Assembly: GCF_900156405.1 (NCBI RefSeq)
Contig: NZ_FTNN01000013.1
Coordinates: 60,130 to 124,129 of the forward strand
Direction: 5' to 3'
From: Shewanella morhuae
GTDB lineage: Bacteria > Pseudomonadota > Gammaproteobacteria > Enterobacterales > Shewanellaceae
DNA length: 64,000 bases
Shown here: in pieces, positions 1 through 8,820 of the stretch
Layout of the letters: every line of letters starts with the position of its first letter
Position numbering within the stretch: position 1 is the first letter of the stretch
Notes under the pieces: generated by a model
Told to the model about the DNA's origin: nothing
What the model saw: the letters and a program-made list of their open reading frames with translations, nothing else
Databases searched by the model: none
Position numbers and translations under genes: made by a program

Positions 1-443
1 TGTTCATGGCGAATACCATAACGCTGGCTCAGAGGCTGGCAAACATGGCCAACTGCCAAACAACTAAAGATTCCGTCAATAAACACTAACCAACCAAGAA
101 ATACGACGCCAAGGCGCGCCTGACGCTCAGTGCGGATACGGCTATATAACCAATCACCAAACTGACCAACTGCGCCACCACGAGATAACAATTGTGTCAT
201 GCTGCCGAGCAGTAACATGGCTAACAGCACATTGAGGTGCCACGCTTGCCAAGCTCCTTGTGCATAAAATTGCTTAACAGCAATATCAAACAAATACCGT
301 CCCGTTTGCAGCAGGTCAAACTGAGCAATCAATAGCGCGCCAGAAACAATACCGACACCTAAAGCCACCAGCGTTCGACGTAGAACTAAGGCTAAAATTA
401 AGGTCAGCAATAACGGCAGTATGGTGAGCAGACTAGATGGCAT
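1..443 (-). CDS. NhaC-type Na+/H+ antiporter, N-terminal part (cut by window edge)
   Basis: Reading leftward from an ATG at 441-443, an open frame of about 147 codons runs off the left edge. It begins MPSSLLTILPLLLTLILALV and is very hydrophobic, with about three membrane segments. The stretch FLGWLVFIDGIFSCLAVGHV followed by QPLSQRYGIRHE resembles the part of the NhaC/ArsB-like antiporter family where a helix precedes a 'virtual' start of the cytoplasmic loop (known form: F.DDY.N.L.VG..M.P..DR..I.R.K). A weak Shine-Dalgarno-like GGAATGG precedes the ATG. The C-terminal catalytic region is outside the window, so substrate (Na+, or an organic acid exchange) cannot be decided. Confidence 0.6.
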   Translation of the reverse strand, partial: MPSSLLTILPLLLTLILALVLRRTLVALGVGIVSGALLIAQFDLLQTGRYLFDIAVKQFYAQGAWQAWHLNVLLAMLLLGSMTQLLSRGGAVGQFGDWLYSRIRTERQARLGVVFLGWLVFIDGIFSCLAVGHVCQPLSQRYGIRHE

Positions 444-622
444 GAACCATTCCGATAAAAAATAAAACCAAGAATACTAACGAGTTAATAACAAATGCAA
501 AAAAATTTAATTTAGAACGCCGTAATAGTACGTTTTTTAATCAAACGACAAGAATTGCTATTCCTTAAGTTCAAGGCACTGCTAGAATCACAGTCCCATC
601 CAGAAACCATAGGACTCTCCAG

Positions 623-844
623 ATGAGCCTTGAATTACTGTCCAAACTGGAAACCAAAATCCAGGCTGCACTCGAAACTATCGAGCTTCTAAAAATGGAG
701 CTTGAAGAAGAGAAGCAAAAAGCGTCGACCTTAAATGAACGCAATCAGCAATTGAATGACCAAAACCAACAACTACAGGAAGAACTCACTTCTTGGAACG
801 AAAAAGTGACTGGTCTTGTTGGTTTGCTAAACAGCGAAATCTAA
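623..844 (+). CDS. zapB: Cell division protein ZapB
   Basis: A 73-residue protein that is almost entirely coiled coil. It starts [20 protein letters not shown], which lines up with E. coli ZapB ([20 protein letters not shown]), and it is rich in Gln, Glu and Asn in the middle. ZapB is a cytoplasmic filament-forming factor that, through ZapA, tethers and stabilises the FtsZ ring and links it to the chromosome terminus. Length fits the family (about 75-80 aa). An AGGA element lies 8 nt before the ATG. It stands alone, facing right, with a leftward YtfK-like gene after it. Confidence 0.9.
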   Translation: MSLELLSKLETKIQAALETIELLKMELEEEKQKASTLNERNQQLNDQNQQLQEELTSWNEKVTGLVGLLNSEI

Positions 845-913
845 ACTGTGCGGCGCAAAACTGATACTGATTAAATGAGATATCGGTTAAGCGAGTTCTT
901 AATCGAACCCGCC

Positions 914-1126
914 TTAAATCGAATGAGTTTGATAATTCTGCGCTTCAATGAGTTCGTTCAGTTCTAAAATAGCCTGCTTAACCTTTGGCAGGCTTTTTCT
1001 TGGTAGTAAAAACCGTCCCCGCTCAAATTCTAGCCGCCCTAAATCTTTAACCCAAATAACACCAGTAAGAAAAATACGCGCATGTTTAACGATTAGTTTA
1101 GGGGCGTAAACGGGGAAAACTCTCAT
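914..1126 (-). CDS. ytfK: YtfK-like protein (DUF1107)
   Basis: A 70-residue basic protein. MRVFPVYAPKLIVKHARIFL, then a segment VKDLGRLEFERGRFLLP, match E. coli YtfK (KIFQRYNPLQVAKYVKILF and IKDVGAFEFDKGKILIP) along most of the length. The open frame extends 6 codons further to an ATG at 1144, but the start at 1126 is preferred because AGGTGG sits just before it and the homology begins there. E. coli YtfK binds SpoT and promotes (p)ppGpp accumulation under phosphate or fatty-acid starvation; that role is inferred here from family only. Convergent with zapB. Confidence 0.8.
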   Translation of the reverse strand: MRVFPVYAPKLIVKHARIFLTGVIWVKDLGRLEFERGRFLLPRKSLPKVKQAILELNELIEAQNYQTHSI

Positions 1127-1357
1127 ATGACCACCTATAAACATTCTGATTGTTATTGATTCCCCATTTTAGACATGAGCTTTACCGTTTGAGTTGCATC
1201 GTTGGCTGACTATTTTTCACTTTTGAGTGCTTAAAATTTCAATCACCTGATTTAATTAAACTATCAATATTGAACTTAACTACAAAAAAGCTAAAAGCCA
1301 TAAAAATGACACTTGCCAATTTTTTGACTCCCTGTTAAATTAACCATGTTACTCAGG

Positions 1358-1418
1358 GTGAAAAAGAGCCCCTTGGCTCAAGTCCGTACTTTCTGTTACA
1401 AGAAGTACGGTTTTTTTT
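1358..1418 (+). ncRNA. Candidate small RNA ending in an intrinsic terminator
   Basis: No gene reads rightward for over 500 bases before this point, yet a clear rightward terminator is present. A possible promoter precedes it: TTGACT at 1324-1329, a 17-nt spacer, and TGTTAC at 1347-1352 (weak -10). The predicted transcript of about 60 nt has a GAGCC/GGCTC hairpin and then the terminator hairpin. No open frame of useful size is inside. It is not recognisably Spot 42, although dsbA is nearby as it is in E. coli. The rest of the 1127-1609 gap shows nothing else apart from the dsbA terminator. Confidence 0.35.
1384..1418 (+). terminator. Intrinsic terminator, rightward
   Basis: Arms CCGTACTT (1384-1391) and AAGTACGG (1403-1410) form an 8-bp stem with an 11-nt loop, followed by eight T residues. 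The T run is on the + strand, so it ends a rightward transcript. The nearest annotated rightward gene, zapB, ended 540 nt earlier, which is why a small RNA is suspected. Confidence 0.75.
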
Positions 1419-1518
1419 GCCTATTTTTTATCAATATATTCAATAAATTATGTTCTTAAACGCTTAACTCGACGCCGCCAACTCGCGCAAGTACTCAATA
1501 TTGGCTATTACGGCAATA

Positions 1519-1544
1519 AAAAAAGGAGCCATTAGGCTCCTTTA
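1519..1544 (-). terminator. Terminator of dsbA
   Basis: On the minus strand AAAGGAGCC and GGCTCCTTT pair around a TAAT loop, with a run of seven T residues following. It lies 65 nt beyond the dsbA stop codon and reads in the direction of dsbA. Confidence 0.8.
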
Positions 1545-1609
1545 AACAACACTATGGATACGCGACTATCATCCGCTCGTATAACGGCGAAATGATAACG
1601 TCATTAGCA

Positions 1610-2218
1610 CTATTTCTTCGCTAGGTAGAATGCGATATCTAATAGCTCATCGTAGGATTTGATTGAACCGGTTTCAACACGATATTTACCATTAACCACT
1701 AGAGCTGGTACGCCAGTTAACTTAGCGTTTTCAGTATCACGCTTCATCTTAGCCATTTGCGCTTTTACCATGAAGGATTCTGCAGCTGCATCGAAGGTTT
1801 TACCATCCACACCGTTAGCAACAAAAAGAGCGCGAACATCATCACGACTGGTGAAATGCTGCTTCTTATCATGGATAGCTGAAAAGATTGCGCTATCGAT
1901 TTTATCATCGACATTTAATTGGTGCGCCACAGCAAATGCGCGTGACATTTCTACACCCATCTCTTTACCAATAAAATCAACGTGTGCTTGGTTAAAAGCT
2001 ACGCCTTCAGGTTTATCAGCAATAATTTTTGGCACAACCGTTTTAGAAAAGTTATAACAATGTGGACAATAGAAGGAGAAAAACTCAGTAATTTCTGGTT
2101 TTGCCGTCGCAGGGCCGTCATTAATTACAGTGTAATGAACACCTTCTTGATAATCTGCAGCGAATACGGCCATTGGCGCCAGTAACAAGGCCGCAGCCAT
2201 AAGTAATGCTTTTTTCAT
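1610..2218 (-). CDS. dsbA: Thiol:disulfide interchange protein DsbA
   Basis: A 202-residue periplasmic oxidoreductase that introduces disulfide bonds into exported proteins and is reoxidised by DsbB. Residues 1-20 are a typical signal peptide ending AVFA. The thioredoxin-fold active site CPHC is at 51-54, the same dipeptide as E. coli DsbA, and the cis-proline loop TGVPAL is at about 168-173. AAGGAA precedes the ATG. It follows srkA in the same direction with a 136-nt gap, the same gene pair as in E. coli (srkA-dsbA), and has its own terminator. Confidence 0.96.
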   Translation of the reverse strand: MKKALLMAAALLLAPMAVFAADYQEGVHYTVINDGPATAKPEITEFFSFYCPHCYNFSKTVVPKIIADKPEGVAFNQAHVDFIGKEMGVEMSRAFAVAHQLNVDDKIDSAIFSAIHDKKQHFTSRDDVRALFVANGVDGKTFDAAAESFMVKAQMAKMKRDTENAKLTGVPALVVNGKYRVETGSIKSYDELLDIAFYLAKK

Positions 2219-2354
2219 GAAAATTCCTTAAATCAATCTTATAAATAGGTTCACTAGGCTGGAGACTAACACATTCTCTTTTTTGAGTGTAACTCACGCC
2301 TAAGAGTTCAATTTAATATCACTGCGACGATTGTACATGGCTAAATATTGAACA

Positions 2355-3380
2355 TTAATAAGGTACTAAACTCAAAGGGGGTTCGCCCAGTGCATATAGC
2401 TGTTCTTTGAACGATAAAATTTGCTGCTCCCAGTATTTCTCATCCCCAAACCAAGGAAAGTTCATCGGGAAAGCTGGATCGTCCCAGCGGCGGCCAATCC
2501 AGGCGTTATAGTGCACCATTCGCAGTGCCCTCAGCGGCCCAATCAAGGCAAGCTGCCTAGTATCAAACTCACAGAACTCTTCATAGGCCTCGAGTAAGAT
2601 TTCAAGCTGCATTAATTGCTGCGCTCTATCGCCAGTTAGCATCATCCATAAATCTTGAATGGCCGGCCCCATACGCGCATCGTCTAAGTCGACAAATCCA
2701 GGGCCATCGGGCGTCCACAAAATATTGCCTGGGTGTAAATCCCCATGCAAACGAATTGCCGCAAAACTTTGTCGTTCCCAAATTGCATTCGCCTTAGCTA
2801 ACACTTGCTCTACCACGGTAAAAAAAGGCAAACGTAAGCTGCTAGGCACGAGATCGGATTGTTTTAACCACGCCAGCGGCTCGGCCCCTAAAATCTGTGG
2901 ATTTAAGGGTTCACGCTCAGCAAATGAGGTTTGCGCAGCGTACTGATGTATGCGACCGATAAATCGACCGACTGACTCTAGTTGTTCTAAATTATCGACC
3001 TCAAAAGCTCGGCCGCCCAAAGACGGAAACAGCGTAAATCGAAAACCTTGGTACTTATGCAATGTGCGGCCTTCGATAATCACAGGCACCGCCATTGGAA
3101 TGTCCTCAGCAGCGAGCGCTAACGCATAGTCATGTTCTTCTTGGATCTGTGCGTCGCTCCAACGATCGGGGCGATAAAACTTCACCACATAACGTAACCC
3201 TTCATCACTACGAAACTGATATACACGGTTCTCATAGCTATTAAGCGCGAGCAAACCCGTTTCAGGGTACACACCTAAGCTTTCAATGGCATCTAAGATC
3301 AAATCAGGCGTTAACGCTTGGAAATGGAATGCTGCACCGCTGGTATTGGTTAACGTCGGCGGCGTCATATTCTGATTCAT
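2355..3380 (-). CDS. srkA: Stress response kinase A (SrkA/YihE/RdoA)
   Basis: A 341-residue Ser/Thr protein kinase of the choline/aminoglycoside kinase-like fold. The phosphate-anchoring lysine is probably in VVKFYRP (about residue 67), the catalytic loop HGDLHPGN is at 212-219 and the metal-binding VDLDD at 230-234, followed by DLWMMLTG. In E. coli SrkA counters stress-induced cell death (MazEF pathway) and responds to Cpx. The ATG overlaps the end of the preceding DUF3630 gene (TAATATG), suggesting translational coupling. ATG at 3368 is an alternative start. Upstream of dsbA as in enterics. Confidence 0.92.
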   Translation of the reverse strand: MNQNMTPPTLTNTSGAAFHFQALTPDLILDAIESLGVYPETGLLALNSYENRVYQFRSDEGLRYVVKFYRPDRWSDAQIQEEHDYALALAAEDIPMAVPVIIEGRTLHKYQGFRFTLFPSLGGRAFEVDNLEQLESVGRFIGRIHQYAAQTSFAEREPLNPQILGAEPLAWLKQSDLVPSSLRLPFFTVVEQVLAKANAIWERQSFAAIRLHGDLHPGNILWTPDGPGFVDLDDARMGPAIQDLWMMLTGDRAQQLMQLEILLEAYEEFCEFDTRQLALIGPLRALRMVHYNAWIGRRWDDPAFPMNFPWFGDEKYWEQQILSFKEQLYALGEPPLSLVPY

Positions 3381-3381
3381 A

Positions 3382-3699
3382 TTAGTTCACTCTTAGATGA
3401 GGTTTAAGCACAGAGGCGAAGTATTCTAACACCTCAAAATCAGCTTCATTTTCAGTTGAAAGCCAGCAAATATTGCCGTAAAACTCATAATTGAGCCATA
3501 ACAGGCTCCCTTCAAATGCTAATAACCATTGATGCCTATCGGCGCCCCACTGACGCCCACCCACAGTGCAATCGAGTATCGCTGCAAGTGGCTCGGCAAA
3601 ATCGACAAAACGATCAAAATCAATATCGGCGCTAATTGATAAACTTAACGCCTCTTTATCTAAGCGAATGGCTTGTATCTGAGTGCTAGCTAATTTCAT
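3382..3699 (-). CDS. DUF3630-type hypothetical protein
   Basis: A 105-residue acidic cytoplasmic protein with no signal peptide or membrane segment, rich in Trp in the second half (GGRQWGADRHQWLL, LLWLNYEFYGNICWLS). I recall this as a small family (DUF3630) found in Shewanella and relatives, without an assigned function; that name is from memory. It sits between selO (13-nt gap) and srkA (stop and start nearly overlap), so it is probably expressed with them. The link to a kinase and an AMPylase suggests, but does not show, a part in stress-related protein modification. Confidence 0.7.
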   Translation of the reverse strand: MKLASTQIQAIRLDKEALSLSISADIDFDRFVDFAEPLAAILDCTVGGRQWGADRHQWLLAFEGSLLWLNYEFYGNICWLSTENEADFEVLEYFASVLKPHLRVN

Positions 3700-3712
3700 G
3701 TTTTTTATCCAA

Positions 3713-5170
3713 TCAACTACTACATGACATAATCAAACCTTGGCCCCAGTCCGGTGGACGTTTAGCTAAGTCTTCATCTTCTGTGTGTTCTGCAAAAGGC
3801 TGGCTTAAAATTTTCTGCAATCGGTGCAATGGCGCAAGATTACCCTCTTCCACCGCAATTATCGCCTCTTGGGCTAAATAGTTACGCAAAATATATTTTG
3901 GATTCACTGCATTACGCTCAGTTTGCCATTCATCCACATCAGCCACTGTACCTAATCGCTGTTGATAGGCTTGATACCAAGTATCAAATTGCGCCACATC
4001 AATAAAATCATCCCGTAAACCGCTGTGTTGACTGGTCGGGTCGACCTTACCTAATTGACGCCATGTCTGAGTGTAATCGAGTTGATTTTTTTCCATTAAC
4101 ACAGTCAAACGACCAATAAGCTCAAGGTCTTGCTTATCCTGCTCTGGCGTTGGTTTAACTAATGTTGGCAGACCTAATTTTGCGCGCATCAAATGTAAAT
4201 AAGGCTGAACTAGCGCCTCTTGATACTGATTAAGGATGGCAATTAAATCATCAGATGGGATAACAGGTGTCAATGCTTGCGCTAAGCGTTGTAGGTTCCA
4301 TAATCCAACACCCGGCTGCTGACCAAAAGCATAACGCCCCTCTGAATCAGAGTGATTACAGATAAAATCTTCTTGGAAGGTATCTAAAAATGCAAAAGGG
4401 CCAAAATCAAAACTGTCACCCAGAATCGACATATTGTCGGTGTTCATCACCCCGTGGGCAAAACCTACCGCTTGCCAATGGGCAATCATTTTGGCCGTAT
4501 CTTGCACCACCTGTAAAAACCACGCTTTATAACCTGCGGCATCACAACTCAAATGAGGATAATGCTGAGTGATCGTGAAATTGAGTAATTGAATCAGTTT
4601 ATCAGCGCGGCCACGTTCGCTATGGCAAAAAAACTCAAAATGACCAAAGCGAATGTGACTACGAGCTAGACGTACAGTAATCGCTGCCGTTTCTTGGCTC
4701 TCACGCCAAACGGGTAAGTCTGAGCCGATCACGGCCAAAGCACGCGTAGTGGGAACTTGCAAAGCATACAGCGCTTCTGAGACTAAAAACTCGCGTACCG
4801 CTGAGCGCATCACCGCACGGCCGTCACCACGGCGCGAGTATGGTGTTGGGCCGCCGCCCTTAAGCGCGACATCCCACGTACCGTTTGGGCCAACCGCTTC
4901 GCCGAGGATAATTGAGCGTCCATCGCCTAAGCGCGGCGTATAACCACCAAACTGGTGGCCGCTATATACTTGGGCGTAGTAAGTTGCACCATCGATAGCA
5001 GCATTGGCAGATAAACCGAGTAATAGCTCATCGGTTGGCCGGGTTAAGCCAATTAATTGCGCAGCATCGTCACTCCACGCTAGCCACTGGGGATTGGTGA
5101 TCCCCTGCGGATAAACCTGCGAGTAAAACTCTGGCAGCTGGGTAAAAAAATCCTGTTTAAATTTCATCAT
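3713..5170 (-). CDS. selO: Protein adenylyltransferase SelO (YdiU/UPF0061)
   Basis: A 485-residue pseudokinase that transfers AMP from ATP to Ser, Thr or Tyr of target proteins; bacterial SelO is tied to oxidative stress and protein glutathionylation. Family signatures are present: [16 protein letters not shown] near 70-85, [17 protein letters not shown] with Lys104, the RSAVREF segment with Glu127, and [19 protein letters not shown] at 239-257, which carries the metal-binding Asn and Asp. The C terminus ends CSS, with Cys483 at the place of the selenocysteine in eukaryotic SelO. GGTGG precedes the tandem ATG ATG start. Confidence 0.95.
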   Translation of the reverse strand: MMKFKQDFFTQLPEFYSQVYPQGITNPQWLAWSDDAAQLIGLTRPTDELLLGLSANAAIDGATYYAQVYSGHQFGGYTPRLGDGRSIILGEAVGPNGTWDVALKGGGPTPYSRRGDGRAVMRSAVREFLVSEALYALQVPTTRALAVIGSDLPVWRESQETAAITVRLARSHIRFGHFEFFCHSERGRADKLIQLLNFTITQHYPHLSCDAAGYKAWFLQVVQDTAKMIAHWQAVGFAHGVMNTDNMSILGDSFDFGPFAFLDTFQEDFICNHSDSEGRYAFGQQPGVGLWNLQRLAQALTPVIPSDDLIAILNQYQEALVQPYLHLMRAKLGLPTLVKPTPEQDKQDLELIGRLTVLMEKNQLDYTQTWRQLGKVDPTSQHSGLRDDFIDVAQFDTWYQAYQQRLGTVADVDEWQTERNAVNPKYILRNYLAQEAIIAVEEGNLAPLHRLQKILSQPFAEHTEDEDLAKRPPDWGQGLIMSCSS

Positions 5171-5177
5171 TACCCAC

Positions 5178-5489
5178 CTATTGGCTCAAGGTTTTGCAAA
5201 CCAGCACCGACTTATCGTCAAATTCACATAAATGCCCACACTGGTAGACGCCAAGGCCAAAACCACTCACACCAGAGCTACTTAAACGCTGCATGCCGTG
5301 TGCCTTACTTTGGCATTGCTCTAGTGTTTCATAGTAACCATTAATCGCTTCAGCCTGTAAAGGCATCACCGGAATGGCACTCGCATCGGGATAATAAAAC
5401 AGTGTCCATTCTGCCGTTTTAGTGCAACCACTGAGTAGCAGTATGCCAAGCACTAATAAGACATTTGCTAAGCTATAACCTAGTTTCAT
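5178..5489 (-). CDS. Small hypothetical lipoprotein
   Basis: A 103-residue protein with a lipoprotein signal peptide: a hydrophobic core ([16 protein letters not shown]) and lipobox LSGC with Cys22. The mature part is about 80 residues, with five further cysteines (three in the closing segment, C..LCEF...LVCK), so it may hold disulfides in the periplasm. No family recognised. A strong GGGG Shine-Dalgarno lies before the ATG. Its stop is 7 nt from selO, so the two are probably co-transcribed. Confidence 0.75.
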   Translation of the reverse strand: MKLGYSLANVLLVLGILLLSGCTKTAEWTLFYYPDASAIPVMPLQAEAINGYYETLEQCQSKAHGMQRLSSSGVSGFGLGVYQCGHLCEFDDKSVLVCKTLSQ

Positions 5490-5522
5490 TTTCCCCTACT
5501 TAAGCCCATAAAATAGGCCCAT

Positions 5523-5550
5523 AAAAAAAGCGAACCTTGGTTCGCCTTTT
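5523..5550 (-). terminator. Intrinsic terminator, leftward
   Basis: On the minus strand, GCGAACC and GGTTCGC pair with almost no loop and are followed by seven T residues; the plus strand also ends in TTTT, so it may work both ways. It lies 85 nt beyond the stop of the leftward gene at 5635 and before the lipoprotein-selO operon. Confidence 0.75.
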
Positions 5551-5634
5551 GCGCATCAGTTAAGGAGGATTCTACACTGCCTAGACGAGGTAAATAACCG
5601 CTTTTCGCCTAAGGGTTTAATCCACACACTTATG

Positions 5635-6486
5635 TTAAGTTGTAGCTGCTTTAGTCTGAGCTTTTTCTATTCGAGCAATACGACCTTCAAAGCCCGTTAC
5701 CGTGCCATCGCTCAGCCCAAATTCTAATGCTTTACGGCATAGGGCAATTGCAGCATCGAACGCTTGAGTATCATTAAGCAGCGTCGCCAAATGGAGGAAA
5801 CCTGTGGATTTAAGCTCAGCAGTTTTACCTTGCTCAGCAGTTACCGCTTGGAATAATGCAATATATTCCTGTACCAACTGAGCGCCATAATTACGATAAT
5901 CAGCAGATTTACGCTGCTTGTAGCACTCACCCACCATATTTTGTAATGCACTGTAACGCTCGTTTACTGAGGTTGCCGCTTGGTACTCTTTAAAAGCGCG
6001 CATTAAAGTCACATTCGCCCAATCGCCGGGGGCCTGGGCGCCAGTCGCTACTGGCGCAGCAGTTTGAATTTCAGCCTTAAGTACGTCGGCACCTGCGGCT
6101 TCGGCTTGTTCATCTACATCTGTTGAACCTAAGATGATTACCGCTTGTTCGTTATGCGTCGCGGGAATATCGACTTCAATAATATCAGTATCAATATCGA
6201 CCGAAATATTAATAGCACTCTGCACATACTCGGGGTCACGTGGCATCAATTCAGCTTCAACTTCAATCACCGTTTCCACCACTGGAGTCACTACTGCTAG
6301 ATCAACAGGCTCCATCTGCTCGGGTTCTGCTGCAGGTGAGCTAGGTACTTCTTCGCGAGGAACAACCGGCGTAATTGGCGCCGATTTAGGCTGCGACGCT
6401 TCTTGCTCTTCCTTCGCCAATCGCTGTGTGCGACGAAATAAAAACACACCGATTGCGATCAGTATCAATATGACTAAAATCTTCAT
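5635..6486 (-). CDS. Membrane-anchored acidic hypothetical protein
   Basis: A 283-residue protein. Residues 2-17 form one membrane segment (ILVILILIAIGVFLF) followed by basic residues RRTQR, so the rest probably lies in the cytoplasm. Residues 30-150 are a low-complexity linker rich in Pro, Glu, Val and Ala. Residues 155-283 are helical, with patterns such as RYSALQNMVGECY and AIALCRKALEFGL that look like tetratricopeptide-type helices. The layout (anchor, flexible acidic linker, TPR-like end) fits a scaffold role. Family and function not recognised. Monocistronic, with a terminator after it. Confidence 0.7.
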   Translation of the reverse strand: MKILVILILIAIGVFLFRRTQRLAKEEQEASQPKSAPITPVVPREEVPSSPAAEPEQMEPVDLAVVTPVVETVIEVEAELMPRDPEYVQSAINISVDIDTDIIEVDIPATHNEQAVIILGSTDVDEQAEAAGADVLKAEIQTAAPVATGAQAPGDWANVTLMRAFKEYQAATSVNERYSALQNMVGECYKQRKSADYRNYGAQLVQEYIALFQAVTAEQGKTAELKSTGFLHLATLLNDTQAFDAAIALCRKALEFGLSDGTVTGFEGRIARIEKAQTKAATT

Positions 6487-6759
6487 TGTTATTCACCTTT
6501 GATGACGGCTTCTCGACAGAAGCAATGTCAATGGGTATGCCAAAGCCCGTTAACATCGGAACAATGACAACCGAATCCACCTGAAATTGAGCAGAGATTA
6601 ACCGCTATTAAAGTCCATTGTGTCGGTGTAAATCAAGTATTTATACTTTTTTATACGATCTAGCACTCAAATAGTTATAGCCAATTACGTTAAACTGCTA
6701 CACACCAGTTCACTTATAAATCCCATGTCACTGTGAACTACAGATTAAGGACAACCCTA

Positions 6760-7119
6760 ATGCAACGTATTCTTATTGTCGCCCACGCTAGCCCCTACGG
6801 AACAGAAAAGTTATTTAATAGCTTACGCATCGCATTAGCACTGAAGGATCAAGATGAGCAAACTATCGATCTTAAGCTGTTTCTCATGTCCGATGCGGTG
6901 TTTGGTGCGTTAAAAAATCAAACCACACCTGATTTAAGTTACAACCTACAACAGATGTTTGAGATCCTCTTGGCGCAGCAAGTCCCTATTTTATTGTGTA
7001 AAACCTGCGCGCAAGCTCGAGGTGTGACTGCAGAGATGATGATTGACGGAGCGCACATAGGTACGCTACAAGACTTAACTCGCTGGACACTGGCTGCAGA
7101 CAAAGTGATGCATATCTAA
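6760..7119 (+). CDS. DsrE/DsrF-like sulfur-relay family protein
   Basis: A 119-residue protein. The N terminus MQRILIVAHASPYGTEKLFN begins with a beta strand and a loop as in the DsrE/YchN fold, which also shows SLRIALALKD and a later LLAQQVPILLCKTCAQARGV. Two cysteines, C80 and C83 (CKTC), stand at the position of the reactive cysteine in DsrE-type proteins. The start is ATG 6760 with AAGGA at 6747-6751; an in-frame GTG at 6733 lacks a site. It precedes the cysteine-rich ygbA by 137 nt, so a redox or sulfur role is plausible. Specific partner unknown. Confidence 0.75.
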   Translation: MQRILIVAHASPYGTEKLFNSLRIALALKDQDEQTIDLKLFLMSDAVFGALKNQTTPDLSYNLQQMFEILLAQQVPILLCKTCAQARGVTAEMMIDGAHIGTLQDLTRWTLAADKVMHI

Positions 7120-7256
7120 AGCTTATTTTAGGTGCACGTTTAAGGTTATTTAAAGTTTCATTTTGTGCGCATCTTCATAAATTGATGCTTCTGTTTTGTC
7201 AGCACTAACTTCACTGCTTATGATGGGATATCCGAGTAACAGACTAAGGTATTCCA

Positions 7257-7655
7257 ATGGATGCAGCGCAACTGCTAACGGGCAAACTGCTTTACGAGCA
7301 CCAAACCATAGCTGCGATGATGAAGATACACTGTAAAGCAAAGCATCAAAACCAAGATATAACCGGTCTATGCACTGATTGTATTGAGTTATTGGATTAT
7401 GCCGCAACTCGTCTAGATCGCTGCCCCTATGGACAGAGTAAACCGACCTGCAATAAATGCCCGATACATTGCTATAAACCCGAGCAGAAGCAAATGGTTA
7501 AAGAAATTATGATTTTCTCTGGCCCTCGAATGCTATTGCCACACCCCATCCGAGCAATCAAACACTTACTTGCCGAACGCACACCCGTTCCGAGTGTGGT
7601 ACCAGAAGCAGCATCAAATCGCCACCAGCGTATTGCTATTCAGCAAAAAAACTAA
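7257..7655 (+). CDS. ygbA: YgbA family protein (nitrous oxide-stimulated promoter family)
   Basis: A 132-residue protein with seven cysteines: C26, C39, C42, C56, C65, C68, C72. The CPYGQSKPTCNKCPIHCYKP stretch is the hallmark of the YgbA_NO family, of which E. coli YgbA is NO-induced via NsrR. The cysteine spacing suggests metal or iron-sulfur binding. AAGG precedes the ATG at a usual distance. I looked upstream for an NsrR site; a GCATC...GATGC pair at about 7170-7187 faces the wrong way and is not convincing. The biochemical function of the family is not settled. Confidence 0.85.
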   Translation: MDAAQLLTGKLLYEHQTIAAMMKIHCKAKHQNQDITGLCTDCIELLDYAATRLDRCPYGQSKPTCNKCPIHCYKPEQKQMVKEIMIFSGPRMLLPHPIRAIKHLLAERTPVPSVVPEAASNRHQRIAIQQKN

Positions 7656-7762
7656 CGTCGTTCTTTTATCGCGTCCAGTTCCCTGATATAACAAGTCTCA
7701 AGATATGGGGTGCATTAAATTCCAGCAGCACGCTGCATCTTCAGGTTGTTTGGATATCAAAT

Positions 7763-8647
7763 ATGAACGAATTTAATGGCTTTTTTGCTCAAGCCTATTG
7801 GTGGTTATCACTATTTGGCGGTTTACATTGCCTCGCATTAGCGATTTATATTCGCTATTTTTACCAAGCAGAGACACATCAAAATTTGCTGGCTAGTTTT
7901 TTAAGCCTTATCGCACTGTATTTTCTTACAGGTTTAATTAACCGCGATAACGCCCCGATCCCGATACATATCTTGTTTAATCTTATTAGTCCGATTTACT
8001 TTTTACTTATGCCTTTACTGTATTTGTACTGTAAAAACAGCTTAAACCAAACCAATCAACCCATTGCTTTTTCCAAACATTACTGGCCAGCATTACTCAC
8101 CTTACTCTTCGCTATTATCGATATTGTTATCAAATTAACGGGATATCAAACTGGCAAATGGCCATCTGTTGTTCTGATATTTAGCGAACTAAATATCAAC
8201 CACTGGAGCGCTCTACTGCCCGCATTGTTATCGATACAAACCTGTTATTACTTTATTGCATTGTGGATGCTATTTCACCGGCATAAACAAAAACAAACAA
8301 ACATGACATCCTCCCAAGAGACACTCGGCACCATTCGGTTTCGTTGGTTAATAGGATTAACGCTTGCCATGCTATTAAACTGGCTGATACGTGTATTTGT
8401 AGTGATTCTGCCTTTTTATTTTGGTGATAATTTATCTTTATTACCCAATGCACTACCAAGGCTCACTTTACTGCTTAGCATGTATATGTTGGCCGTATAC
8501 GGTTTAAAGCAAATCACTCGTTCAGCCTATTTAAAAGGCCGTATGGCTAAACAACCGTCACAGCCACACGTAATTCATAATGTCCTCACTCCAGAGGAAT
8601 ATGAGTTTTTACACCAAGTCCAGCAAGACGATGGTGACCAAAAATAA
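7763..8647 (+). CDS. Seven-helix membrane protein resembling AraC-type sensor domains, without HTH
   Basis: A 294-residue protein with about seven membrane helices, the last ending near residue 246, then a short polar tail (LTPEEYEFLHQVQQDDGDQK). The arrangement, and phrases such as SPIYFLLMPLLYLYCKNSL, recall the membrane half of AraC-family regulators that have seven N-terminal helices and a C-terminal DNA-binding domain. Here no helix-turn-helix follows; the frame ends about 45 residues after the last helix. It might be a sensor that has lost its effector or works through a partner. Function unknown; conserved-family status not checked. Confidence 0.65.
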   Translation: MNEFNGFFAQAYWWLSLFGGLHCLALAIYIRYFYQAETHQNLLASFLSLIALYFLTGLINRDNAPIPIHILFNLISPIYFLLMPLLYLYCKNSLNQTNQPIAFSKHYWPALLTLLFAIIDIVIKLTGYQTGKWPSVVLIFSELNINHWSALLPALLSIQTCYYFIALWMLFHRHKQKQTNMTSSQETLGTIRFRWLIGLTLAMLLNWLIRVFVVILPFYFGDNLSLLPNALPRLTLLLSMYMLAVYGLKQITRSAYLKGRMAKQPSQPHVIHNVLTPEEYEFLHQVQQDDGDQK

Positions 8648-8820
8648 AGTTCTTGATGATCTAAGAACTAATCAGCACATCAATACTCCAACAAGTACCA
8701 TCACAAGGTTCCGACAAGTGAGTCGAACGCTGAACCTAAGCTGACACATAAACGGTTTAGGCTGTCATTTATTTCAATAACGACTAATCTTGATAAACTT
8801 AAAACTGAAGAGGCACCACT

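Noticed and set aside
1358..1418. Spot 42 RNA (spf) at the candidate small RNA
   Set aside because: Spot 42 lies near dsbA-polA in E. coli, but the GTAGGGTACAGAGG start and the Spot 42 terminator are absent and polA is not nearby.
7165..7190. GCATC...GATGC pair upstream of ygbA as an NsrR operator
   Set aside because: NsrR sites have AAGATGC and GCATCTT facing inward. Here the halves face outward and the spacing differs.
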